Notes: a model not told the origin generated them from the sequence alone. A stretch of DNA of 16,082 nt from Clostridiales bacterium (GCA_004556985.1 SFFC01000049.1:1-16082), one strand, 5' to 3'. Counted from the first letter of the stretch, positions 1 to 6,937 are shown. Made by a program: numbers and translations.

Positions 1-118
1 GGCCGTTCCTGACCGCCTTCTGCATACATGACGAAGGCAGAATTTCTTTTATTGCCATGTAACGAATTCCAAGTTCTGGAAAGGCGGAACAGAAGAGGAG
101 AAAAACAAGAAATACAAG

Positions 119-145
119 AAAAAACAGAGCGTCTTTCGCGCTCTG
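119..145 (-). terminator. Intrinsic terminator of the aminotransferase/ABC/rluA operon
   Basis: On the minus strand a perfect 7-bp stem (CAGAGCG with CGCTCTG, 7-nt loop) is followed by six T residues. It lies 18 bases beyond the end of the broken pseudouridine synthase gene, so it closes the long minus-strand operon that starts near 4870. Confidence 0.85.
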
Positions 146-162
146 GAAGAAGATGGCAGGGG

Positions 163-1013
163 CTATGGATTGAAGTCGAACACGGCGGGATGGGAGAAGG
201 AAATGCGCGCGTGCGTTACGGGATGGACAAAGGAGAGGGAGATGGCGCTGAGTTGATGATGCGAAAGGGACAGCGAGCGGCTCAGAAGGGCGCTGTCTCT
301 TGATGCATAGCGCGTATCGCCCAGCAGCGGACAGCCGATATGCGCCGCATGGACGCGGAGCTGATGCGTACGCCCTGTCAAGGGGCGAAACGAGACGCGT
401 CATAACGCGTGACGGCGCGCTGGCCATCGGGGCGGACGACGCGCGTGAAGCTGTCCGGCGTCAGGCGGGCGATGGGCGCGTCGATCTCGCCGGAGCGCGG
501 CGCGGGCACCCCACAGACCCAGGCCTGATACCCCTTTTCAAACATGCCCGCCTGCATCTGGCGCTGAAGATGCGCCTGGACGAAGGGCAGCTTGGCGAAG
601 AGGACGATGCCGGTGGTCTCCGCATCCAGACGGTGGACGGGATGCGCGGGGCGGCCCAGGTATGCGCAGACGCGCCCTTCGAGCGTGTCGCTGCCGCCGG
701 GTGCGGAGGGCGAGGGATGGCACTGCAGCGGCGCGGGCTTGAAGACAGCGAGCAGCACCTCGTCCTCAAAGACCACCTCGAGCGGGTGCGCCTGCGGCGA
801 GGGGGAGGCGGGCGCATAGTTCGTCAGCTCCACGCGCACGCACATCCCCTCGCGAACGGGCTGGTTGCTGAAAAAAGGCGCCGCATTGACCGACACGGCG
901 CCCCTCTGCTTGGCTGCACGGATCTCGCGCCCGGAGAGGCCCATCGGCCCGCGCAGAAGCTGCTGGAGCGTCAGACCGTCCTCCGGGGCGGAGACGACAT
1001 GCTCAAGGCGCAT
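163..1013 (-). pseudogene. RluA-family pseudouridine synthase, frameshifted with internal deletion
   Basis: The family isomerises uridines in rRNA or tRNA. The first reading frame (1013 to 378) has an S4-like N-terminal region and the catalytic HRLD motif (Asp130), then stops with TGA at 380-378. The second frame carries the conserved C-terminal part TGRTHQLRVHAAHIGCPLLGD and ends at 163. The join lies between 378 and 399: the second frame has its own stop at 402-400. Homologues normally have about 20 residues between the TRY and TGRTHQ segments; only about 10 fit here, so roughly 30 bases, not a multiple of three, are missing as well as the frame being lost. The start ATG overlaps the stop of the upstream ATPase gene (TGATG), implying translational coupling. 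A simple one-base sequencing error does not explain the missing residues. The 6-bp direct repeat ACGCGT (395-400, 405-410) beside the join may mark a slippage deletion or an assembly collapse. Family assignment is firm; loss of function is inferred. Confidence 0.8.
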
Positions 1014-1771
1014 CAGAGCACCTTGCTCAGGAAGTCCTGCGTGCGCGGATTCTGTGGATGATCGAACAGATCCCGCGGCGCGCCCTGCTCGCAGATGATG
1101 CCGCCGTCCATAAAGAGCACGCGGTTGCAGACCTCGCGCGCGAAGCCCATCTCATGGGTCACGATCACGCAGGTCATCTTGTTGCGCGCCAGATTCTTGA
1201 TGACTTCGAGCACCTCGCCGACCATCTCCGGATCCAGCGCGGAGGTCGGCTCATCAAAGAGCATGACCTCCGGCTCCATCGCGAGCGCGCGGATGATCGC
1301 CAGGCGCTGCTTCTGGCCACCGGAGAGGCGGGTCGGCTTGCTGTCACGCTTGTCGGAGAGGCCGACGCGCTCAAGGAGCGCCTCCGCCTGAGAGATGGCC
1401 TCGTCCTTGCTCTTTTTACCCAGCAGGACGGGGGCGAGGGTGATGTTGTCGATGACGGACATGTGCGGGAAGATGTTGAAATGCTGGAAGACCATGCCCA
1501 TCTTCTGGCGGTGTTGGTCGATGTTGACGGACTTGTCCGCAATATCGACGCCGTCAAACCAGATATGGCCGGAGGTCGGTTCCTCGAGCCGGTTGAGGCA
1601 GCGCAGGAAGGTCGACTTGCCTGAGCCGGACGGGCCGATCAGCGAGACGACCTCGCCCTTGTGGATGGTCTCCGTGATGCCGGCGAGCACCTTGAGCGGG
1701 CCGAAGTCCTTGTGCAGATCCTCGACGCGGATGAGCTCGGGGGCGGTCTTGTAATCAAACTGCTCAGTCAT
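1013..1771 (-). CDS. Polar amino acid ABC transporter, ATP-binding protein (GlnQ/HisP type)
   Basis: This is the cytoplasmic ATPase subunit of a polar amino acid importer. The 252-residue protein has Walker A GPSGSGKST (46-54), Q-loop MVFQ (Gln96), signature LSGGQKQR (149-156), Walker B VMLFDEP (169-175), D-loop SALD (177-180) and switch His206 in THEMGFA. All catalytic residues are present and the length is usual. The first about 12 residues form an N-terminal extension before the core IRVEDLHKDFG. The start overlaps the end of the permease gene by 8 bases (ATGACTGA) and the stop overlaps the start of the next gene by one base, so the three are co-translated. GGAGG lies 10 bases upstream of the ATG, inside the permease gene. 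Substrate cannot be told from this subunit. Confidence 0.95.
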   Translation of the reverse strand: MTEQFDYKTAPELIRVEDLHKDFGPLKVLAGITETIHKGEVVSLIGPSGSGKSTFLRCLNRLEEPTSGHIWFDGVDIADKSVNIDQHRQKMGMVFQHFNIFPHMSVIDNITLAPVLLGKKSKDEAISQAEALLERVGLSDKRDSKPTRLSGGQKQRLAIIRALAMEPEVMLFDEPTSALDPEMVGEVLEVIKNLARNKMTCVIVTHEMGFAREVCNRVLFMDGGIICEQGAPRDLFDHPQNPRTQDFLSKVL

Positions 1772-2429
1772 CGGCCTTGAGCCTCCTTTCCAGCACGGCG
1801 ATGAGCTTGCTCATCGTGAAGGTGACGACGAAGTAGATGATGCCGATGATGATCAGCGGCTCCAGAACGAGGTAGGTCTTGCCGGAGATTGTCTGATACT
1901 GCGTCATCAGGTCGCCGACGTAGAAGGTCGAGGCCAGCGACGTTTCCTTTGTGATGGCGACGAACTCGTTGCACATCGCGGGCAGGACGTTCTTGAAGGC
2001 CTGCGGCAGGATGATACGGATCATGGTCTGGCTTGCGGAGAGGCCGAGCGAGCGAGCCGCCTCGGTCTGGCCGCGGTCGATCGACTGAATGCCTGAACGG
2101 AAGACCTCGGACATATACGCGCCGGAGTTGATGATCAGCGCGACGGCGATGCAGGTGAACTTGGAGAGCTTGAGTCCGGGCAGCAGGTCCGGCAGCAGAA
2201 AATAGAAGAAATAGAGCTGGAGCAGCAGCGGCGTGTCGCGGATGACCTCGGTGTAGACCGTGGAGATCAGGTTGAGGATCCGGGACTTGGACAGGCGCAT
2301 GATCGCGACCAGCGCGCCGATGACACAGCCGACGGCGACGGCGACCAGTGCCAGCAGCAGGGTCGTGCCCAGGCCGTTGACAAAGCTCATGCCGTATTTC
2401 ACCAGCAGCTTTTCGATGTTGGCGAGCAA
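1764..2429 (-). CDS. Polar amino acid ABC transporter, permease (HEQRHS family)
   Basis: This is an integral membrane subunit of 221 residues, a normal length for the His/Glu/Gln/Arg/opine permease family. It shows the N-terminal family signature (YTEVIRDTPLLLQLYFFYF, 59-77), several hydrophobic spans (about 18-45, 67-85, 92-108, 183-207), the EAA loop EAARSLGLSASQTMIRIILPQ (123-143) that docks on the ATPase, and KETSL (161-165). The start is a TTG at 2429-2427, chosen because GGAGGGA (2442-2436) sits six bases upstream; the first in-frame ATG is 13 residues later with no such site. The structured element at 2453-2544 lies immediately upstream and separates this gene from the dehydrogenase gene, so it may set transporter expression independently of the enzymes. 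Only one permease gene is present, so a homodimer is expected. Confidence 0.93.
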   Translation of the reverse strand: MLANIEKLLVKYGMSFVNGLGTTLLLALVAVAVGCVIGALVAIMRLSKSRILNLISTVYTEVIRDTPLLLQLYFFYFLLPDLLPGLKLSKFTCIAVALIINSGAYMSEVFRSGIQSIDRGQTEAARSLGLSASQTMIRIILPQAFKNVLPAMCNEFVAITKETSLASTFYVGDLMTQYQTISGKTYLVLEPLIIIGIIYFVVTFTMSKLIAVLERRLKADD

Positions 2430-2452
2430 GGAAAATCCCTCCTTTATTTATT

Positions 2453-2544
2453 CTGTAAATCCTTTTGACAGGCTCCGGTCTCGGTCGCCCGGCGACGGGA
2501 TTTACAGCATTTTGTCGGTGATGAAAGCGGCATCATGCCGGTTT
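2453..2544 (-). promoter_or_regulatory. Structured leader element, copy A (upstream of permease)
   Basis: On the minus strand three stem-loops can be drawn. P3: AAACCGGC with GCCGCTTT, loop ATGAT, one C-C mismatch. P1: a perfect 10-bp stem, CTGTAAATCC with GGATTTACAG (2453-2462 and 2498-2507). P2 inside P1: GTCGC with GCGAC (2484-2496). Copy B at 6938-7029 matches 70 of 92 positions without a gap (hand count). The end of P1 is 10 bases before GGAGGGA of the permease gene, so folding could control access to the ribosome site. The first bases overlap the stop codon of the dehydrogenase gene. It resembles no riboswitch consensus I know. Alternatives are a dispersed intergenic repeat or an mRNA processing signal. 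Confidence 0.65.
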
Positions 2545-3631
2545 ACAGGGTTTCAACGCGCGCCATGGCCTCAAAGACCATGTCCCGCGTAATCGGATAG
2601 GGGATATGCGCCATGTCGGGACCTGTGGTGGCTTCCGTGAGCGCAGCTTCCAGCGCGGCGCGGTCAAGCGGCACGCGCATCTGCGCGAGCGTGACCGGCG
2701 TGCCGAGGCTGACGAGGAAGCGGCGCAGCTCCCGCGCGCGCTCAATCTGCCCGTCCAGGACGAGCTGCACGAGCGCGCCATAGGCGACGAGATCGCCGTG
2801 CAGGAATTCCCGCTCCACATGGGGGAAGAGCTGCAGGCCATAGCAGACGGCATGTGCGAGTGCGCAGTTGTAATTGTCATTCGCCATCAGCGAGACCAGA
2901 CCGGCCGAGACGATCACGCTGCGCGCGCAGAGCTCCATCGCAGGCCCGGCCTCATGGCGCTCGACCTCGTCAAGCGCGGCGCGCCCGAAGCGGAGGATCG
3001 GCTCATAGCAGGTCGGGGAAAGGCTCACGCCGATCATCGACATGTGGTCGATGGAGACGCCGGGCTCGTCGCCTCTGGCGCAGAAGGTCGATTCGAGGTG
3101 CTTGGCCAGCGTATCGCCCAGCGCGGCCCGGAAGTACGGCGCGGGAGCGTTGGCGGCGAGCTCGAGATCAACCATCGTCAGCGCGGGCGGCGCGTCATAG
3201 AAGAGGAAGCGGTCGAACGGGCCATCCTCCCGGTAGACGACGGAGAGCGCCGTGATCGGCGCGCAGTTGGAGACGAGCGTGGGCAGGCTCACGAGCGGAA
3301 GGCCCAGCTGATGGGCGACACCCTTCGCCGTGTCGATCGCCTTGCCGCCGCCCATGCCGACGAGAAAGTCGGGGCGCAGCGGGGAGATTTGATCGCGCAG
3401 GCGGTCCATGGCCTGCTGCGTGCAGGCGCCACCGAATGGAAACGCGCCCAGCAGCGCCGGACTGTCCGTTTCAAGAGCTGCGCGCAGGGAGGGCAGCCCC
3501 TTCTCCATCGCCGTTTCGCCGCCGATGACAGCGAAGCGGCTGCCCAGCGGCGCGCAAAGAGCGGGAAAGCGCGCATAGACGCCGCGCCCAAAGATGAAGC
3601 GCGGCAGCGTGACGAGATCGGTCAGATACAT
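2543..3631 (-). CDS. Iron-containing/GldA-type dehydrogenase, probable 2-hydroxycarboxylate dehydrogenase
   Basis: This 362-residue protein belongs to the glycerol-dehydrogenase-like branch of metal-dependent alcohol dehydrogenases. It has the dinucleotide-binding segment GMGGGKAIDTAKG (92-104) and the three expected metal ligands: Asp173 (ALGDTLAKHLE), His260 (ALAHAVCYG) and His278 (REFLHGDLVAYG). The length is normal. Known relatives include GldA and the E. coli 2-oxoacid reductase HcxA (YbdH). The upstream aminotransferase resembles YbdL, which in E. coli adjoins ybdH, so I infer reduction of a 2-oxo acid rather than glycerol oxidation. The gene starts 3 bases after the aminotransferase stop with no clear ribosome site of its own, suggesting coupled translation. 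Metal could be zinc or iron; substrate and cofactor preference are not readable. Confidence 0.85.
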   Translation of the reverse strand: MYLTDLVTLPRFIFGRGVYARFPALCAPLGSRFAVIGGETAMEKGLPSLRAALETDSPALLGAFPFGGACTQQAMDRLRDQISPLRPDFLVGMGGGKAIDTAKGVAHQLGLPLVSLPTLVSNCAPITALSVVYREDGPFDRFLFYDAPPALTMVDLELAANAPAPYFRAALGDTLAKHLESTFCARGDEPGVSIDHMSMIGVSLSPTCYEPILRFGRAALDEVERHEAGPAMELCARSVIVSAGLVSLMANDNYNCALAHAVCYGLQLFPHVEREFLHGDLVAYGALVQLVLDGQIERARELRRFLVSLGTPVTLAQMRVPLDRAALEAALTEATTGPDMAHIPYPITRDMVFEAMARVETL

Positions 3632-3634
3632 GAG

Positions 3635-4813
3635 TTACACCAGCTTCGGCACCCTGGAGAGGCGCTCGATCGATTCATTCAGGGTCTCTTCGCTGCGCGC
3701 GAAGTGCAGGCGGATCAGGTGGTTGACCGGCTCACGGAAGAAGCTCGAGCCCGGCACAGCGGCGACGCCGACCGTGCGGATCATCCACTCGCAGAACTCC
3801 ATGTCGCTCTTGCCGCAGAAGCGCATGCCGGGCTTCTGGAAGTCGCTGATGTCGACCATCACGAAGTAGGAGCCCTGCGGCACGGTATGCTGAAGGCCGA
3901 TGCGGTCGAGGCCGTCGAGGAAGAGGCTGCGCTTTTTCGTGTACAGTGCGGTCAGCTCGTCATAATAGCTCTGCGGGAAGTTGAGGCCGACGACGGCAGC
4001 CTCCTGCAGAGGCGCCGCGGCGCCGACGGTCAGGAAATCGTGCACCTTTTTCGCGGCCTCGATGACGTTGGCCGGGCCGATCAGGTAGCCCAGACGCCAG
4101 CCCGTGATGGAATAGGTCTTGGAGAGGGAGGAGCAGCAGATGACGCGGTCGGCGATCTCCGGCAGCGCGCCGGCATAGGTATGATGATACGGCGCGAAGA
4201 CGATGTGCTCGTAGACCTCATCGGTGATCATGTAGGCGTCGTAACGGTTGCACAGGCCGCCGATGAAGAGCAGCTCTTCTTTGGTAAAGACCTTGCCGCA
4301 GGGGTTCGAAGGGTTGCAGACGATGATCGCCTTGGGATGCTGGCGGAAGGCGTCCTCCAGCACGTCGCGGTCAAAGTCGAACGTCGGCGGGACGAGCGGC
4401 ACGAAGATCGGGTCCGCGCCGGAGAGAATCGCGTCCGCGCCATAATTCTCGTAGAAGGGGGAGAAGACGATGACCTTGTCGCCGGGATTGCAGACGGTCA
4501 TCATCGCGCTCATCATCGCCTCGGTGCCGCCACAGGTGACGAGCACCTCGGTATTCGGGTTGATGGCGCGGCCATAGGCGCGGCCCTGCTTGCGGGCGAG
4601 GGCTTCGCGGAAATTCTCCGCGCCGAAGGTTACGGAATACTGGTGCGGACCCTCATCGGCCACCTCGCGCAGGCGGTCGGTGATCGCCTTGGGCGGGGGA
4701 AAGTCCGGGAAACCCTGGGAGAGATTGATTGCGCCGACCTCGTCGCTGATGCGGGTCATGCGGCGGATGACGGAATCGGTAAACGTCTGAACACGATGGC
4801 TCAGCTCGGGCAT
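3635..4813 (-). CDS. Class I PLP-dependent aminotransferase (YbdL/kynurenine aminotransferase-like)
   Basis: This 392-residue fold-type I aminotransferase transfers an amino group from an amino acid to a 2-oxo acid in the cytoplasm. Seen: substrate-site motif NLSQGFPDFPPP (30-41), NPSNPCGKV (167-175; Asn170), TDEVYE (197-202; Asp198), the PLP lysine in SSLSKTYSITGWR (Lys232, with Arg240 for phosphate), and IRLHFAR near the C-terminus with the arginine that holds the substrate carboxylate. The opening motif is characteristic of methionine/kynurenine/aromatic aminotransferases such as YbdL. It is first in the operon, followed at 3 bases by the dehydrogenase and then by the amino acid transporter. 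That order points to catabolism of the imported amino acid. AAAGG lies 11 bases upstream of the ATG, a modest site. Class certain; substrate inferred. Confidence 0.92.
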   Translation of the reverse strand: MPELSHRVQTFTDSVIRRMTRISDEVGAINLSQGFPDFPPPKAITDRLREVADEGPHQYSVTFGAENFREALARKQGRAYGRAINPNTEVLVTCGGTEAMMSAMMTVCNPGDKVIVFSPFYENYGADAILSGADPIFVPLVPPTFDFDRDVLEDAFRQHPKAIIVCNPSNPCGKVFTKEELLFIGGLCNRYDAYMITDEVYEHIVFAPYHHTYAGALPEIADRVICCSSLSKTYSITGWRLGYLIGPANVIEAAKKVHDFLTVGAAAPLQEAAVVGLNFPQSYYDELTALYTKKRSLFLDGLDRIGLQHTVPQGSYFVMVDISDFQKPGMRFCGKSDMEFCEWMIRTVGVAAVPGSSFFREPVNHLIRLHFARSEETLNESIERLSRVPKLV

Positions 4814-4877
4814 AATTATTCACGCCTTTCCACAGTGAAAGTGAAACATCAGACATGCTCCAAAAAGCAATGCTCAT

Positions 4878-4906
4878 ATTCTATCACAACTAAGGAAGCA
4901 ACACAA
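4878..4906 (-). promoter_or_regulatory. Predicted sigma-A promoter of the aminotransferase operon
   Basis: On the minus strand TTGTGT (4906-4901) is followed after 17 bases by TAGAAT (4883-4878). The start would be near 4871, giving a leader of about 58 bases before the ATG at 4813. It faces away from the binding-protein promoter at 4990. The -35 is imperfect, so confidence is moderate. Confidence 0.5.
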
Positions 4907-4966
4907 CCAAAAAAAGCACTTTCTTTCAAAAAACCATCAATTTCTGAATACCTGACGAAAAATAAA

Positions 4967-4978
4967 GCATTTTTATGC
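4967..4978. promoter_or_regulatory. AT-centred dyad between divergent promoters, possible operator
   Basis: GCATTTTTATGC is a perfect dyad (GCAT, four T, ATGC) ending 11 bases upstream of the -35 box of the binding-protein promoter, with GAATATTC (4980-4987) next to it. The shape, two short half-sites around an AT core, resembles ArgR-type boxes: by hand 13 of 18 positions of the Gram-positive ARG-box consensus agree on the minus strand. No regulator is identified; it could equally be an A/T-rich UP element. Confidence 0.3.
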
Positions 4979-4989
4979 AGAATATTCAC

Positions 4990-5018
4990 TTGACATATAC
5001 GCCGGCACGTCGTAAAAT
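4990..5018 (+). promoter_or_regulatory. Sigma-A promoter of the amino acid-binding protein gene
   Basis: TTGACA (4990-4995), a 17-base spacer and TAAAAT (5013-5018) form a near-consensus promoter, with an A/T-rich tract just upstream. Transcription should start near 5025, about 55 bases before the ATG at 5080. Confidence 0.8.
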
Positions 5019-5033
5019 AGCACTATCATTTTT

Positions 5034-5052
5034 GCGGCGCCTGCTGCGCCGC
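5034..5052 (+). promoter_or_regulatory. 5'-terminal leader stem-loop of the binding-protein mRNA
   Basis: GCGGCGC (5034-5040) pairs perfectly with GCGCCGC (5046-5052) around the loop CTGCT. It starts about 9 bases after the predicted +1 and ends 12 bases before AGGAGGG. There is no T-run, so it is not a terminator; it more likely protects the mRNA 5' end or acts as an operator. Confidence 0.55.
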
Positions 5053-5079
5053 GGATGGAATTTCAGGAGGGAAATGATC

Positions 5080-5847
5080 ATGAAGAAAATTCTTGCGCTT
5101 GTGCTCGCCGTGATGCTCGTGATGACCTGCTCGCTGGCGCTGGCCGACCGTCTGGACGATATCCTCGCTGCCGGAAAGCTCGTCGTCGCGACCAGCCCGG
5201 ACTGGCCGCCGTATGAATATATCGACGACAATGGCGACATCGTCGGCACCGATATCCTGATGGTGCAGTGGATGGCCGAGCAGTTGGGCGTTGAACTCGA
5301 GATTCAGCCGATGGCGTTTGACGCCTGCCTCGCGGCGGTTGGCCAGAAGGACGTCGACCTCGTCGTCGCGGGCCTGACCTACGACGAGGAGCGCACCAAT
5401 CGCATGGACCTCACCGGCATCTACTGGAACGAGGGCGACCAGGGCCTGCTCGTCAAGAAGGGCGAGAGCGCTGCCTACAATTCTCCCGAGGCCTTTGCCG
5501 GCAAGATCGTCGCCGCGCAGAACGGCACCAACCAGCAGATCATGGTCGAGGAGCAGCTCCCCGACGCGACCCTCGAGCTGGTCACCAAGATCCCGGACGG
5601 CGTCAACATGGTGAAGACCGGCCGCGTCGACGCGCTGGCTGTGCCGAAGACCGTGTATGACAGTGTGCTGGCGGAGAACGACGACCTGGAGGTCGCTGAG
5701 TTTGGCTTCGACTTCGAGGGCGGCAACTACATCGCCAGCGTCAAGGGTGAGGACACCCTGACCGCTAAGATCCAGGAGCTGATCGATCAGATCAACGCCG
5801 AGGGCCTCTATCAGCAGTGGGTTGACGAGATCCAGATGGCGAAGTAA
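5080..5847 (+). CDS. Amino acid ABC transporter substrate-binding protein (SBP_bac_3 family)
   Basis: This extracytoplasmic receptor of 255 residues probably delivers its ligand to the permease/ATPase pair encoded divergently at 1013-2429. Start: ATG at 5080, eight bases after AGGAGGG; the ATG at 5074 is too close to that site. Residues 1 to about 22 are a signal peptide ending LALA before Asp. The mature part begins with DDILAAGKLVVATSPDWPPYEYID, a classic family opening, followed by VDLVVAGLTYDEERT (92-106, with the carboxylate-binding arginine expected at Arg105) and AAQNGTNQQI (145-154). In well-studied members an Asp soon after the GRxDA segment (Asp157 in GlnH) holds the ligand amino group; here that place reads GRVDALAVPK (181-190) and the acidic residue is absent by eye alignment. 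The signal has Cys17 but no proper lipobox. Family is certain; ligand unknown. Confidence 0.93.
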   Translation: MKKILALVLAVMLVMTCSLALADRLDDILAAGKLVVATSPDWPPYEYIDDNGDIVGTDILMVQWMAEQLGVELEIQPMAFDACLAAVGQKDVDLVVAGLTYDEERTNRMDLTGIYWNEGDQGLLVKKGESAAYNSPEAFAGKIVAAQNGTNQQIMVEEQLPDATLELVTKIPDGVNMVKTGRVDALAVPKTVYDSVLAENDDLEVAEFGFDFEGGNYIASVKGEDTLTAKIQELIDQINAEGLYQQWVDEIQMAK

Positions 5848-5879
5848 TCCTTTTAAGGCGGAATAAAGGAATCAAAAAG

Positions 5880-5915
5880 AGGACGTTTCCTAGATGACGG
5901 AAGCGTCCTTTTTTT
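5880..5915 (+). terminator. Intrinsic terminator after the binding-protein gene, partly bidirectional
   Basis: AGGACGTTTCC (5880-5890) pairs with GGAAGCGTCCT (5899-5909) as an 11-bp stem with one G-T pair and an 8-base loop, followed by seven T (5909-5915). Five A residues before the stem give a weaker T-run on the minus strand, so it can also stop transcription from the convergent MerR gene. Confidence 0.88.
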
Positions 5916-6007
5916 ATGGAAACTCCCCGGCAAGACGATGACCTCGGGCACAGAGTTGCGGGGTTTATAGACCTTTGCCAGTGATGCTGCTGTCAGCGTG
6001 CCGGTTT
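5916..6007 (-). repeat. Degenerate copy C of the structured leader element
   Basis: Aligned without gaps to copy A it matches about 52 of 92 positions (hand count). The best parts are 5973-6007 (24 of 35, ending in the shared GCCGGTTT) and the P1 arm at 5961-5970 (8 of 10). The P1 stem is weakened and P3 is lost. It lies between convergent genes, 13 bases past the MerR stop, with no downstream gene start on the minus strand, so it is probably a decaying copy and not a working leader. Confidence 0.45.
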
Positions 6008-6020
6008 GTTCTGAAAAGGG

Positions 6021-6917
6021 TTATTGAGCCTTCTTGCTGACGACCAGATTCCAATCTGCATCGTAATGCAGCCCAAGATCCCGGCAGAGGCGTTCATTGA
6101 GCTGTTGAAGCGCGTCATGATAGGCGCGATAGGCAGGCGACAGGCGCTTCATGGCGGGGATGAACACGTCGTTGTAGCCGCAGGTTTGCAGCGCACGCAG
6201 CATTTGCCGCCTTGCTAGCTCACCCGGAGAATAGCGGATCAGCGGGTTTTCCCGCAGGCGGACGGTACGCAGGGTCTGCGCCTTGAGGCGCGCATAGGTT
6301 GCCTCGTCGGGATGAAGCATCGCCTGAAGCTGCGCGTCCATCCGCGCGGCGGAGGCAGGGGCATCCTCGGCCGACAGACCGCACAGATGCATGGAGAGCC
6401 TGAAGAGCAAAGGCAGGCGAAGTCCGGGATCATCCCAGAAGGCGAGAATGGTCTGATAGGCCTCCCGCTGTTCTTCGGTCGTGATGCGCAGCTGCAGATA
6501 GGGCGCGAAATGCGCGGCGAGGTAGCGCCCGAAAACCCCGGGAAGCTGGGCGCGAATGGCCTGGGCGATCGTCTCAAAATTGAGCGCCTCGTCAAGCGCA
6601 GGCGCGTCATGTCGGCGGATAAACGCCTCCAGCGCGTCGAGCTCCTCCTGGCGGAACTGCTGCTCCCGGCGCTTGCGCGAAAGGACGGCGTCCAGCACAT
6701 CACGACCGCCACCTTTTAAGAGGCAGCGGATGTCACCGACGGAAATGCCGAGCTTGCGGTAGGCCTGAATCTCGTGGAGGATGCGGATATCCTCGTCGGA
6801 GTAGTCGCGATAGCCGTTCTGCTCCCGGTCGACGACGGGGAGCAGACCCTGCTCCTCATAATACTTGATCGCGCGGCGCGTACATCCGACGGCCTGCGCG
6901 GCTTCGCTGATGCGCAT
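6021..6917 (-). CDS. MerR-family transcriptional regulator
   Basis: This is a dimeric DNA-binding activator/repressor that twists promoters with over-long spacers. Residues 2-70 form the MerR winged helix: RISEAAQAVGCTRRAIKYYEEQGLL, then NGYRDYSDEDIRILHEIQAYRKLGISVGDI. Residues about 80-110 look like the antiparallel dimer helix (RKRREQQFRQEELDALEAF). The remaining about 180 residues are a helical effector domain I do not recognise; it lacks the Cys clusters of metal sensors. At 298 residues it is in the size range of drug- or small-molecule-sensing members such as BmrR and TipA. GGAGG lies 7 bases before the ATG. The gene follows its own MerR-type promoter (7067-7097), so it is very probably autoregulated, and its leader carries element copy B. 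No obvious target gene adjoins it apart from the XRE gene. Confidence 0.9.
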   Translation of the reverse strand: MRISEAAQAVGCTRRAIKYYEEQGLLPVVDREQNGYRDYSDEDIRILHEIQAYRKLGISVGDIRCLLKGGGRDVLDAVLSRKRREQQFRQEELDALEAFIRRHDAPALDEALNFETIAQAIRAQLPGVFGRYLAAHFAPYLQLRITTEEQREAYQTILAFWDDPGLRLPLLFRLSMHLCGLSAEDAPASAARMDAQLQAMLHPDEATYARLKAQTLRTVRLRENPLIRYSPGELARRQMLRALQTCGYNDVFIPAMKRLSPAYRAYHDALQQLNERLCRDLGLHYDADWNLVVSKKAQ

Positions 6918-6937
6918 GATGCGGCCTCCTTTTTACT

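Noticed and set aside
15..37. GCCTTC/GAAGGC inverted repeat with downstream T-rich bases, possible terminator of a plus-strand gene before the window
   Set aside because: Six-bp stem with a 12-base loop and an interrupted T-run; no adjoining gene is visible to support it.
378..399. Programmed -1 frameshift joining the two halves of the RluA-type gene
   Set aside because: No good slippery heptamer is present in frame and a slip would not restore the about 10 missing residues, so a deletion or assembly fault is more likely.
4935..4949. CodY-like box (AATTTCTGAATA region) between the divergent promoters
   Set aside because: Only 10 of 15 consensus positions match, which is at background level in an A/T-rich intergenic region.
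2606..4993. Long open frame on the plus strand (795 codons) opposite the dehydrogenase and aminotransferase genes
   Set aside because: It is the complement of two clear minus-strand genes with all family motifs. GC-rich coding DNA often leaves the opposite strand open; its translation is Arg/Ala/Asp-rich without recognisable domains or a ribosome site.
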